The notes below the pieces were generated by a model that saw only the letters and a list, made by a program, of their open reading frames with translations, was not told the DNA's origin and did not search any database. Positions 1-8,527 of a DNA stretch of 64,000 nucleotides are shown piece by piece. Position 1 is the stretch's first letter. The number at the start of each line of letters is the position of its first letter. The position numbers were made by a program, and so were the translations under genes. The DNA comes from Candidatus Bathycorpusculum sp. (lineage in GTDB: Archaea; Thermoproteota; Bathyarchaeia; Bathyarchaeales; Bathycorpusculaceae), in assembly GCA_009778385.1 (NCBI GenBank), contig WRJX01000104.1:120218-184217 (forward strand), read 5' to 3'.

Positions 1-113
1 GTTACACAAAAAACAGACTAATAGCTATAAATAAATTATCGACAAAACTATTGGGCATTGTTTGGTGTTTGTTTAGTGGTTATGTACGTAAAAAGTATAA
101 GGTTTGAAGGTTT

Positions 114-307
114 TTACTTTTTTTCTTCCTTGGGCTTGGATCCGATTTCGACGACAAGTATGTTTACCTGGTAGTTTTTGCCACCTGACATCATTTTACC
201 TTGTGCATGATAACCGCGCTACCCGTTTTAAAGTCTTTTTTACCCAAAAGGAAATTCATTCTTTCGCCATTTAACTCAATAGTAACCATATCAACGTCAT
301 TACTCAT
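114..307 (-). pseudogene. small conserved archaeal-type protein interrupted by a frameshift
   Basis: Reading the minus strand from ATG at 307 gives a basic, strand-rich start (MSNDVDMVTIELNG) that runs to FKTGS, then leaves frame and stops early. A frame one base away carries on as GYHAQGKMMSGGKNYQVN and ends in EIGSKPKEEKK, with its stop at 114-116. The whole segment is 194 nt, one short of 65 codons, so a single missing base near 214-219 would restore an open frame of about 64 residues. A lost G in a GG pair (giving FKTGSRGYHAQGK) is the simplest repair. It resembles a family of short archaeal proteins of unknown role that I recall only loosely. It may be a real lesion or an assembly error. 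Confidence 0.5.
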
Positions 308-493
308 TTTTCAAAACATCCTATCTCATGATTTAAACAGCACATTGCTACTTTTCACCTTTTCGCTAAACCAAAAACTAAAACACCATAAACCACAAAC
401 CTGTTCAGTTGATTGTAAACTATAAAAATGGTCTAATCCACCCTCACAATAGAGGTAACTCGATACAGTGAGTTTATGCATTGAGAAAATGTT

Positions 494-572
494 TGGTGCG
501 GTCGCCGGGATTTGAACCCGGGATCATTAGCTTGGAAGGCTAAAGTCCTAAACCAGGCTAGACGACAACCGC
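494..572 (-). tRNA. tRNA-Gly (UCC), CCA encoded
   Basis: On the minus strand the acceptor arm GCGGTTG pairs with CGACCGC with one G-U. The anticodon stem TTAGC/GCTAA encloses the loop CTTCCAA, whose anticodon is TCC. The T arm CCGGG-TTCAAAT-CCCGG is perfect. The discriminator A at 497 is followed by a genomically encoded CCA (496-494). No intron is seen. Confidence 0.95.
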
Positions 573-949
573 CCTTTTTGTAGAGCAACATCATTTTTGC
601 TCAGTGTATTAGGCAGACAATAGCTTGAGTTTTTAATAAAGTTTTCAGGGCAGCTGAATGTTTGTTTTGCACTAGTAACTGTGGCTTGTTAGCATACCAT
701 GTTATGATCTGGTTATTTTGTTTATTTTTAAGAGTGGTGATAATGTTGTTAGGAAAGAGAGTAGCTGTATGTTAGCGAGGTGCCTTTTTAGTTGAAGTTT
801 TTGATGTAGAAATTGTTTTGAAAGGGCGTGTGATGGATTTTAACAGTTTTTGTTCGCAGAATTTTGTGTGGTTTTTTGTTTTTTGGGGGAAGGATATATC
901 TTGGTCAATAATTTTATGCTTAGGTTTATCTATGTTAGAGAGGAAAGTT
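573..949. other. intergenic stretch without a recognised gene
   Basis: This lies between tRNA-Gly and the Elf1-like gene. An open frame in phase with the Elf1-like gene extends upstream to about 818, but its translation is Trp/Phe-rich and does not look like protein. I see only AT-rich promoter-like sequence for the two flanking genes. Confidence 0.5.
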
Positions 950-1222
950 ATGTGTCCAGAAATGCACAAGGTGCCCAGTAATAGTATTAAGGTTTTAACT
1001 AAAGATGCAAAGCAGATGGTTAATGGCCCGTATTATTGTCCAAAGTGTCGGAAGGAGTTGTTGCAAATTTTGGGGAATGTTGATAAGAAAGAGGTTTTTG
1101 CCGTCTGTAAATGCGGCATATCTCAACAGTTAACTTATGCACCAGTTTTTCAACCAATTGACTACTATAACAAATTTCGAGACATCTGGAAAAAACAAAC
1201 CTACGGCATAATCAAACGCTAA
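950..1222 (+). CDS. Elf1-like zinc-ribbon protein (transcription elongation factor family)
   Basis: A protein of about 90 residues if started at ATG 950, which has an AGAGAGG purine tract just upstream. It has a CPKC pair followed by a compact CKCG pair, then a conserved end (QPIDYYNKFRDIW) that matches the Elf1 family pattern in which the zinc ribbon precedes a P-x-D-x-Y-x-K-F segment. Elf1 binds RNA polymerase during elongation in eukaryotes, and homologues occur in TACK archaea. The ribbon spacing is tighter than usual and the protein carries a longer N-terminus than typical Elf1, so it could be a divergent paralogue. An upstream in-frame ATG at 932 is an alternative start. Confidence 0.65.
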   Translation: MCPEMHKVPSNSIKVLTKDAKQMVNGPYYCPKCRKELLQILGNVDKKEVFAVCKCGISQQLTYAPVFQPIDYYNKFRDIWKKQTYGIIKR

Positions 1223-1321
1223 ACCAGAGCACTTATTTTTTGCTCAAACTAAACACTTGAAGTCGTCTTAAAATTCAGGTGCTGATTAATCCCAATATAT
1301 ACTTTGATTGATTTTGATATA

Positions 1322-2848
1322 CTATATTTCGGTTTTAAGTTGACGGTTGTTTCTTTTTGGTGTGAATGTGTTGAGGGTGTTTTTGATTTCGGCTATTATT
1401 AGTTTAAGGAGCTTGCGTGCTTGCTTGTCAATTGCGAGGAGTAACAGGAGATAGATACTGATTCCAGTGACTGTTTTTATAAATGTTAGCATTAGGGTGG
1501 TTGTGGTGGGTGTGAGGTAAAGTATTAAGGCCATTGTTGCTGCTGCGAGGATATATTTTGTGATGCTTTGCCATGCAATTGGTAGTTTTATTTGTTTGTG
1601 CATGACTAGATATAGTCCGATAAAAGTTGTTGTGTGTACACCAATGTTTACTAGAATCACATAGATTACTGACTCGATGGGGGTTGCGGGGATTTGGGTT
1701 AAGACAAGATAGATTAGTGGGAGAGATATTGCAGCTTGGATAAATGATAGGGAGAATACCTTGAAGATTCGGGTTTTGGGTAGTTGTCGGAGGGGGATTT
1801 TACCGTCGGTGTCAAAGTTTTCGGTGCCCATTAGGTAGTTATTATAGAAGGCACTTACCATAACAATTAACGTGTCGATTGTTAGCATAATTAGGGCTGG
1901 CCATGCTATGGCAAAGTCTATATTTAGAACTGTTAAAAATGAAGTGGACATAACTATATTTAGGGTCGCTATGGGGATAGCAAACATTAGAACCATTTTA
2001 AATGAGTTATCGACATGCTCATGGACGGCACTGTTGCTTAGCAGTTTGGGATATAATGCAAAAGCTAAGGATGAGGCATAGGTTATAATGTTTGCAAGAG
2101 CCCAAGCAACTTGGTAGTAAGCACGGGTCTCAGCACCACCAAAATAATACAGAAGAACGAGGGCAAAGGCGAGGAGTTGGGTTCCAGCGGCATTGTAAGC
2201 AATTAAAGTTGAGCCTTTTAACCATTCTTTTAAGTAGTCTAGACGAATCTTTTGTTTAAATTCGTCTTTAAAAATTTGAATGTAGTAGAACGCTTGTATC
2301 AAAAAAGATAAAGTTAAGCTCAAAATTGCGCCTAGGAATAGCTGTTTGAGTCCAAGGATAATGATGAATGCTAAAACAATTTTTACTATTTCAGCAATTA
2401 GTATACCATAACCTATTATTTGCGGTTTATATGAACGTAGACAGGCTTCAAGATTAGTTATTAATGCAGTACCTAAAATATACAGGGATGCGAGGTAGTA
2501 GATTGGTAGGTACTCGTGGGTTCCGATGGTTTGGGCTATGAGGGTTATGATTGGAAAATAAATTGCTATAGAGCCTAAAGCAATGATAAGATTTGCAATT
2601 ATGCTGGTTTTTACTGCACCTTCTTTACTTCTTGCCACAAAACGTGTTGCCCAAAATGGAATGAATCCTGTAAAAATCAAAAAGTAAGCAGTGTAATCAA
2701 AAATGTTTGTCCATGTGCCATACTGTTCAGAGGTCATAGATCGAGTTAAAAGTAATGTGTAGACTAAACCGGTAATGACACTTAGAATTTGGGCTGTAAA
2801 TATGATAAACCCAGAATATTGAAGCCTTAATTGCTTTTTATCTTCCAT
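1322..2848 (-). CDS. polysaccharide/oligosaccharide flippase (MATE-like, Wzx type)
   Basis: A 508-residue integral membrane protein with about 12-14 hydrophobic segments spread over its whole length. The first helix begins around residue 12 and is followed by SGFIIFTAQILSV and the LLTRSMTSEQYGTW signature typical of the RfbX/Wzx branch of the MATE fold. Members move lipid-linked oligosaccharides across the cytoplasmic membrane for glycan or S-layer glycoprotein assembly. The C-terminal tail is short and basic. The gene stands alone, with tRNA and Elf1 genes upstream on the map and rtcB behind it. Substrate cannot be inferred. Confidence 0.85.
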   Translation of the reverse strand: MEDKKQLRLQYSGFIIFTAQILSVITGLVYTLLLTRSMTSEQYGTWTNIFDYTAYFLIFTGFIPFWATRFVARSKEGAVKTSIIANLIIALGSIAIYFPIITLIAQTIGTHEYLPIYYLASLYILGTALITNLEACLRSYKPQIIGYGILIAEIVKIVLAFIIILGLKQLFLGAILSLTLSFLIQAFYYIQIFKDEFKQKIRLDYLKEWLKGSTLIAYNAAGTQLLAFALVLLYYFGGAETRAYYQVAWALANIITYASSLAFALYPKLLSNSAVHEHVDNSFKMVLMFAIPIATLNIVMSTSFLTVLNIDFAIAWPALIMLTIDTLIVMVSAFYNNYLMGTENFDTDGKIPLRQLPKTRIFKVFSLSFIQAAISLPLIYLVLTQIPATPIESVIYVILVNIGVHTTTFIGLYLVMHKQIKLPIAWQSITKYILAAATMALILYLTPTTTTLMLTFIKTVTGISIYLLLLLAIDKQARKLLKLIIAEIKNTLNTFTPKRNNRQLKTEI

Positions 2849-2990
2849 GTCATACTTTCCCGTCTAGGCCTGCTTTTAAATTAAAGATTGCATCATATAC
2901 ATTAGTGTCTGGTGTTAGTTGTAAAGTTATTTTCTAATTCTAAAGTAAGCAGTAGTGGTGATACTTAAAAAATGAGAAGGGGAAGAAGTT

Positions 2991-4478
2991 TTAGCCTTTA
3001 ACAACTGATAGGGGTACAAGTCGTGCTACTTTGGTTGCTATGCCAACTTGGTCACTGACGTCTGCAACTGTATCGACGTTTTTGTATGCTGGGTCGGCTT
3101 CTTCGGCTAACACCATTGGGCTTGCTGCTCGAACAGTTATGCCACGTTTTTCAAGGCCTGTTTTGATTTCTCCGCCCCAATATTTACGTTTGGCTGCAGA
3201 TCTACTCATCATACGTCCAGCACCATGTGCGGTAGAGCCAAAAGTTAAATCCATGGCTTTTTGACTGCCAACTAGAACCCATGAACTTGTTCCCATGCTA
3301 CCGGGGATAAGGACGGGTTGGCCTTCACTTCGGTAGTCTGCTGGTACATCTGGGTGTCCGGGTGGAAAAGCACGCGTTGCACCTTTACGATGAACCCAAA
3401 CTTTTTTGGTTTCATTGCCAATTTTATGATCTTCAATTTTTGCAATGTTATGAGCAACATCATAAACAAGTTTTAGACAAAGTTTTTCTGGATCCTGTTT
3501 TAGTACCTGCTGGAAGCTTTGACGTACCCAGTGCATGATAGCATGACGATTAGCAAACGCATAATTTACGGCACAGGCCATTGCTTGATAGTAATTATGG
3601 GCTTCAAGACTTGTTCCCGGTGCGCAGGCTAATTCTCGATCTGGAACACTAATTTTGTATTTTTGAATGGCGTGTTCCATGACGCGCAGGTAATCTGAGC
3701 AAACTTGATGCCCATACCCCCGGGAACCGCAATGTATCATAACAGTTATTTGACCTTCATGGGTTATGCCAAAGGTTTTAGCGGTTTTTGCGTTAAATAT
3801 TTTGTCGACTTTTTGGATTTCAAGAAAATGATTCCCTGAACCTAAAGTGCCAATTTGTGTTAAACCCCGACTTTTAGCTGTGTTTGAAACCATATCTGGA
3901 TTGGCATTTATCATGCAGCCTTGTTCTTCACAGTGCTCTGCATCTTCTTTCCAACCTAAACCACGTTCAATTAAAAAGTTTACACCATCAACAGTTAGAC
4001 GGTCTAGGTCACTGTTGCTTATTGTTAGGTCTTTTCTGCGGCTACCTAATCCTGAGGGAACATTATGAAATATGGCTTCTGCAAGAGCAGGTAAGTGGGG
4101 ACGTATGTTTTGTTCTGTGAGGTTTGAAGTTAAAAGTCTAACACCACAGTTGATATCATATCCAACGCCGCCGGGGCTTATGACGCCTTCATTGTGATCA
4201 GTTGCTGCAACTCCTCCTATGGGAAATCCATACCCTTCATGCCCATCAGGTAAAGTGATTGCATACTTGTAAATACCAGGTAATTGTGCAACATTGGCGC
4301 ATTGCCAAAGCGTTCGGTCAGTTTGCATTTTCTCCAGTAAGTTTTGATTAGCAAAAATCATACCGGGAACACGCATATCTGCTTTGTACTGGGGAATCTT
4401 CCAAAGGTAATCAGTAACTTTTTCCAGAGGAACATGTTCTGGTGCTGGTCGTCCTTCATCTTCGCTCAAAAATTTCAC
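2991..4478 (-). CDS. rtcB: tRNA-splicing ligase RtcB
   Basis: A 495-residue protein of normal family length with no intein. It joins RNA 2',3'-cyclic phosphate and 5'-OH ends with GTP and Mn2+, sealing tRNA exons. DGH at 78-80 and GYDINCGVR with metal-binding Cys111 are present, as are GSGNHF, HCGSRGYGHQ, and the HGAGR motif whose His418 corresponds to the guanylylated histidine. The N-terminus VPLEKVTDYLWKIP matches archaeal RtcB, which supports the start. Its activator archease lies 1.7 kb away on the same strand, separated by an MBL hydrolase and the oppositely oriented adk. Confidence 0.97.
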   Translation of the reverse strand: MKFLSEDEGRPAPEHVPLEKVTDYLWKIPQYKADMRVPGMIFANQNLLEKMQTDRTLWQCANVAQLPGIYKYAITLPDGHEGYGFPIGGVAATDHNEGVISPGGVGYDINCGVRLLTSNLTEQNIRPHLPALAEAIFHNVPSGLGSRRKDLTISNSDLDRLTVDGVNFLIERGLGWKEDAEHCEEQGCMINANPDMVSNTAKSRGLTQIGTLGSGNHFLEIQKVDKIFNAKTAKTFGITHEGQITVMIHCGSRGYGHQVCSDYLRVMEHAIQKYKISVPDRELACAPGTSLEAHNYYQAMACAVNYAFANRHAIMHWVRQSFQQVLKQDPEKLCLKLVYDVAHNIAKIEDHKIGNETKKVWVHRKGATRAFPPGHPDVPADYRSEGQPVLIPGSMGTSSWVLVGSQKAMDLTFGSTAHGAGRMMSRSAAKRKYWGGEIKTGLEKRGITVRAASPMVLAEEADPAYKNVDTVADVSDQVGIATKVARLVPLSVVKG

Positions 4479-4514
4479 CAGCTACACAAAAAAGAAAGAG
4501 ATGTTATAAAACAT

Positions 4515-5438
4515 TTAGGAGACAAGTTTTGTCTGGGTTTTTTTGGCGTACTCTATAAAACCGCAGATGCTGTTATCTATTGCAGTTTTAGCGTAAACCT
4601 TGTGTTCGCGCAAAAAGTTTGCAAGTTTACTCATTATAGGATCTTCTGTTAGGACACTTGTAGCAATTTGCTCAAAGGTTTGATTTTGTTTTACTGCCTC
4701 TTGTACTATTTTATCCCACATCAACAGCTGCGCCTTGTAACCACGTAAACGTCTAACTGCGTCGTCTGCTTTTCCAAAGTGACTATAATACAACACAGAA
4801 GGACGAAAATCAATGAGCTTATTTAATGAGGCAATGGAGGCATCAAGGTAGAAAGGCGGCGGAGTGGTTGGAGATACCAGGTTGAACTCTTGGAAATAGG
4901 TACCTGCGGCGTCACCTAGAAAGATACCATTGTTAAAGCTTTCGTGGAAGCTTAGACTATGCGAAGCGTGACCTAGAGTTTCAAAAATTGTTAGTTTGCC
5001 GTTATCGCCAAAGTTAATTGTACCCTCGGTCATAGGGATCACTCTGTCTTGGGGAACAGGTTCAGGTTTTCCAAATATTTCACTTACAAAACCAAGCACA
5101 GACTGTGAGGAGGACCAAAGTTTTTCAGGATTAACTATGTGGGGGATACCTCTTGGATGGACCAGGATTTTAGCGTTTGGCAGATGTTTGAGCAGAGTTC
5201 CTGCACCGCCTCCATGATCAAGATGGATATGTGTGATTGCAATGGTATCTATGTCTTCAGGGTTTATTTTTAATTCAGCTAAACCACAGAGTAAATTGGG
5301 TATAGAGTTAGTTGGTCCTGTCTCTATAAGTACAGCCTTTTTAGCGGTCTTTATAACATAGCTTCCAATGAGACTTTTGTATCCACCCGTTTCAAGATCA
5401 ATCAGGTAGAGATTTTTTCCGATTTGTTTAGTGTGCAA
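4515..5438 (-). CDS. MBL-fold metallo-hydrolase
   Basis: 307 residues. The metallo-beta-lactamase motif THIHLDHGG sits around residues 69-77 and is followed by later ligands (HASHSLSF, GDAAG, YSHFG). The N-terminal half is the lactamase fold; the C-terminal third, from about residue 215, is a helical tail with KADDAVRRLRGYKAQLLMWDKIVQE. Enzymes of this subgroup hydrolyse thioesters or small metabolites, and the exact substrate cannot be told. Its stop is 36 nt upstream of rtcB, so the two may be cotranscribed. It diverges from adk. Confidence 0.85.
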   Translation of the reverse strand: MHTKQIGKNLYLIDLETGGYKSLIGSYVIKTAKKAVLIETGPTNSIPNLLCGLAELKINPEDIDTIAITHIHLDHGGGAGTLLKHLPNAKILVHPRGIPHIVNPEKLWSSSQSVLGFVSEIFGKPEPVPQDRVIPMTEGTINFGDNGKLTIFETLGHASHSLSFHESFNNGIFLGDAAGTYFQEFNLVSPTTPPPFYLDASIASLNKLIDFRPSVLYYSHFGKADDAVRRLRGYKAQLLMWDKIVQEAVKQNQTFEQIATSVLTEDPIMSKLANFLREHKVYAKTAIDNSICGFIEYAKKTQTKLVS

Positions 5439-5566
5439 ACTTAATCCTTCTTGTGCGTTAGGTGAGAGCTATTATGCATAAAGGTTTCCATAAAATAGTG
5501 CGAGTTACGCAATAAATTTATTATTTAGTTTCAGTCAAAGTTGAGCAGCCACCGGAGAAAGTTAAA

Positions 5567-6220
5567 GTGAGAGCTATCATCTTTGGAGCACCAGGTGCAG
5601 GTAAAGGCACTTATTCAACTAGGCTTAAAGCCAAACTTGGTGTTGAAGTTATTGCCATGGGAGATATCTTCCGTGCGCAGGTAAAAGAAAATTCCGAGTT
5701 AGGTAAAAAAGTAAAGAGTTACGTAGAAAAAGGCGCGTTAGTTCCTGACGAAATCGTTGTTGAAGTATTAAAGCAACATTTAGCTAGAATTCCACAAGGG
5801 GCAGGCGTAATTTTAGATGGTTTTCCACGAACGCTTGAACAAGCTAAAACGTTAGAAGCAATTTTTGAGCTCGACGTTATTTTGTTGCTTGATGTACCTG
5901 ATTGGATAATAATTGAACGACTTTCTTCACGACGAATCTGCAAAAACTGTAGCACTGTTTACAACATTAGATTCCTTAAACCTAAAGTTGAAGGAATCTG
6001 CGATAAATGTGGCGGTGAACTTTATCAACGCTCAGACGACAGTCAAGACGTTATCAAAAACAGACTAAAAATTTACCAAGACCAAACTAGCCCCTTGCTT
6101 ATCTACTACAAAGACAAGAATGTACCAATCATTACTTCAAAAACAACTGCCGTTGACACGCCACCAGAACCACTTGTTAAGCAAATGCTCGAAGAATTAA
6201 AGAAGCTAAAACTGGCTTAA
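5567..6220 (+). CDS. adk: adenylate kinase (zinc-lid type)
   Basis: 217 residues. P-loop GAPGAGKGT is at 7-15, the NMP-binding region includes GDIFRAQV, FPRT supplies the conserved Arg, and the LID holds CKNCSTVYN ... CDKCGGELYQR, a four-cysteine zinc site. It interconverts AMP and ATP with two ADP. This is the long bacterial/euryarchaeal type, not the short trimeric archaeal AdkA. The start is GTG at 5567, preceded by GGAGAAAG at normal spacing. Its 3' end overlaps the convergent archease gene by four bases. Confidence 0.95.
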   Translation: MRAIIFGAPGAGKGTYSTRLKAKLGVEVIAMGDIFRAQVKENSELGKKVKSYVEKGALVPDEIVVEVLKQHLARIPQGAGVILDGFPRTLEQAKTLEAIFELDVILLLDVPDWIIIERLSSRRICKNCSTVYNIRFLKPKVEGICDKCGGELYQRSDDSQDVIKNRLKIYQDQTSPLLIYYKDKNVPIITSKTTAVDTPPEPLVKQMLEELKKLKLA

Positions 6221-6678
6221 ATATCTAAAATAAACTCTAAAACTACCTTACCTTCTTTTTCACGCATAACAACCATTCGATGATATGTTACTGCTTTAAC
6301 TGCCACTTTTTGAGGATGCTTTTTAGATTGAAACTTTTCACCCCAAACGTGCGCCGTAATTTTAAATGACTCAGCGGTTTCAGTCCAATCAGTTATTTGA
6401 AATTTTGAATATAACATACCTTTGGTTTCAGAATTCACCAGCAAAGCTTCAAGCCAACTATACAGAAGGGCATACTGATCTTCAGCTTCTACGGTTATTA
6501 TTTCCTCTTCTTTTTGACCAACTTTCCCAGTTTTAGTTATAGTTTCAAACATAGCCAACGCAGCATTCTCATAGGCTTCCTGCATTGAGTCACCATAAGC
6601 TCTAACGTAAACATCTGCTGTATGCTCTAAAAACTCAAATTTTCCTTCAAATTGTTTTACGCTCATTCTAAAATTCAC
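6217..6678 (-). CDS. archease, RtcB-activating protein
   Basis: 153 residues. The signature FEFLEHTADVYVRAYG with the conserved EHTAD at 18-22 is present, along with ALLYSWLEALL, KAVTYHRM and a C-terminal VLEFILDI metal-binding end. Archease speeds RtcB guanylylation and allows multiple turnover. The length is normal for archaea. ATG at 6666 (MSVKQF) is an equally good start. The gene converges on adk and overlaps its stop. Together with rtcB it completes a tRNA exon-ligation module in this window. Confidence 0.95.
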   Translation of the reverse strand: MNFRMSVKQFEGKFEFLEHTADVYVRAYGDSMQEAYENAALAMFETITKTGKVGQKEEEIITVEAEDQYALLYSWLEALLVNSETKGMLYSKFQITDWTETAESFKITAHVWGEKFQSKKHPQKVAVKAVTYHRMVVMREKEGKVVLEFILDI

Positions 6679-6918
6679 ACATTTATCTATGAGGTATCAC
6701 TTCTAAAAACACTTTCCCTAAACAAAAACAAATACTTGTTTAACACTGCAATGAACACCATAAACAAGCCAGATTAGCCCCATTCTACCACTAAAGCCTG
6801 TGATGATTTGGGCAACCAGACTTTCTGGGCGCGTATGAAGAATTAGAACTGCTTGTGTGCAGTTATAGTCATCGGTGTGTTTGCGGTTTTTGTAAGCTTT
6901 GGTTGTGTTATTGGTGTT

Positions 6919-7962
6919 TTAGAAGTGTTTTGAGATTTTTTGAATTGCTGCCGCGGCTAGTTTTGCAGAGTTCTGGATGTCTTGTATGTTTAGTATTGCG
7001 GTGGGGCTGTGGATGTAGCGCGTTGGGATTGAGATAGTGCCACTTGGTATGCCCTGGCGCGTTAGGGTTATTCTTGCAGCATCTGTGCTACCCATTAGAC
7101 CGGATTCGAGTTGTATTGTAATTTTTTCTTCTTCAGCGGTGTCTAAGAGCCACCGTAAAATTTTGGGGTGAGTGATTAAGCCTGAGTCAGAAATTGTTAG
7201 TGTTGGGCCTTTACCTGTTTTTGCGCTTGTATCATATTCGCGAACTCCTGGAACATCGCCTGCAACAGTCACATCTAGGGCTAAGGCTATATCTGGGTTG
7301 ATACCGAAAGCGGCTGTGCCTGCACCGCGAAGTCCAACTTCTTCTTGAACTGTGCCTACGGCATATACGGTGTAGTCTGTTTTGTCTAAAAGTTTGAGCG
7401 TCTCAACCATGGCTAAGCAACCAGCTCTGTTATCAAAAGCTTTGCCCATGACCATGTCTTTGTTTAGAGCGGCATATTTTATGTCAAAAGCTACGGGATT
7501 ACCTATAGATATACCCATTTTTACTGCAGCCTCTTTGTTTTCAGCACCAACATCAATGAACAAATCATCAAATGCTAAGACTTTCCTACGCTCGTCCTCC
7601 TTTTGAACGTGAGGCGGCTTTGAGCCTATGACACCAGAGTAGACACCGTTTTTAGTGTGAACAGTTACTTTTTGGGCTGGCAGGATACGATCATCTATGC
7701 CCCCGATTTTTGAGAACTGGAGAAAACCTTCTTTTGTGATTGTTTTTACCATTAAGCCAACCTCGTCCATATGAGCTGCAAGCATAATTTTTGGCTTATC
7801 GGGTTTACCTTTTTTTATGGCGATGACATTTTCAAGTCTGTCAACAGTTATTTCGTCAACGTATGGTTTTATGAGTTGGATTAATAGTTCTCGAACAGGA
7901 GTTTCATTGCCTGTTACTCCACAGGCGTTTGAAAGTTTTTCTAAATTTTCATTTAATGACAA
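6919..7962 (-). CDS. M42-family aminopeptidase (glutamyl/deblocking type)
   Basis: 347 residues, the normal length for M42 enzymes, which form TET dodecamers and trim peptides left by the proteasome. AAHMDEVG with metal ligand His64 is present, as are FDNRAGC, the catalytic VQEEVGLRGA, ALDVT, and the final ligand in PTRYIHSPTA. The N-terminal segment NLEKLSNACGVTGNE is typical of the family. It is a stand-alone gene; the next minus-strand gene upstream is a small membrane protein. Confidence 0.93.
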   Translation of the reverse strand: MSLNENLEKLSNACGVTGNETPVRELLIQLIKPYVDEITVDRLENVIAIKKGKPDKPKIMLAAHMDEVGLMVKTITKEGFLQFSKIGGIDDRILPAQKVTVHTKNGVYSGVIGSKPPHVQKEDERRKVLAFDDLFIDVGAENKEAAVKMGISIGNPVAFDIKYAALNKDMVMGKAFDNRAGCLAMVETLKLLDKTDYTVYAVGTVQEEVGLRGAGTAAFGINPDIALALDVTVAGDVPGVREYDTSAKTGKGPTLTISDSGLITHPKILRWLLDTAEEEKITIQLESGLMGSTDAARITLTRQGIPSGTISIPTRYIHSPTAILNIQDIQNSAKLAAAAIQKISKHF

Positions 7963-8079
7963 GTAACAATACCTTCCGTGCCTATTTGTATGATTTACTT
8001 TTGAAGTAAATTGTTATTAAACAATTATGGTACAGACAAAAGAAAAAGATTACTCATTACCCTTTTATAAACGGGAAAA

Positions 8080-8307
8080 TCATGATGACGGCGATGAATT
8101 GTAAGTTCTGCGACGACGACCAGTATTAGCGTGGTAGTCAATCAGTAGCACCATACCTTGTATTAATAGAAACAAGCCAATTATGTAGCCTACAAGTTGC
8201 GGCAAAATGAACAACAATATCCCAAAGACTATACATATTACAGCCAAAATGGGTGTAGATACGTTTATACCTGCTTTCTTTAACCCTTTATCAACGATGT
8301 CAGCCAA
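8080..8307 (-). CDS. small two-helix membrane protein
   Basis: About 75 residues if started at TTG 8307, which has GGAGG (minus strand) at 8321-8317 nine bases upstream. A longer frame from 8415 lacks such a site and adds unconvincing sequence. The protein begins LADIVDKGLKKAGI, then has two hydrophobic helices (ILAVICIVFGILLFIL and VGYIIGLFLLIQGMVLLI) and a basic RRRR tail that probably stays in the cytoplasm. I do not recognise the family. Confidence 0.65.
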   Translation of the reverse strand: MADIVDKGLKKAGINVSTPILAVICIVFGILLFILPQLVGYIIGLFLLIQGMVLLIDYHANTGRRRRTYNSSPSS

Positions 8308-8527
8308 AATTTTAAGCCTCCATTGTAAACGACAGGTGAAGACAGATAAAAAATTATTGGTAAGCTTAGCTAAAACCGCTGGATCGGCTAGATTTTGGTA
8401 ATGCAGTAAACACAATGTTTGAATGCAACGTAAAGTTTGATTTGTGTTGTCTTTTGTTTTTTCTGGTTGTAAGTATGGATAATTCTTAAATTGTTAAACT
8501 GTATTCCAAAGAGATTAGGTGTAAAAA

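Noticed and set aside
201..425. 74-codon plus-strand frame
   Set aside because: It lies opposite the frameshifted small gene and translates to an unbalanced hydrophobic sequence without a ribosome-binding site.
2991..4478. Possible intein in RtcB
   Set aside because: Length is normal and all motifs are evenly spaced.
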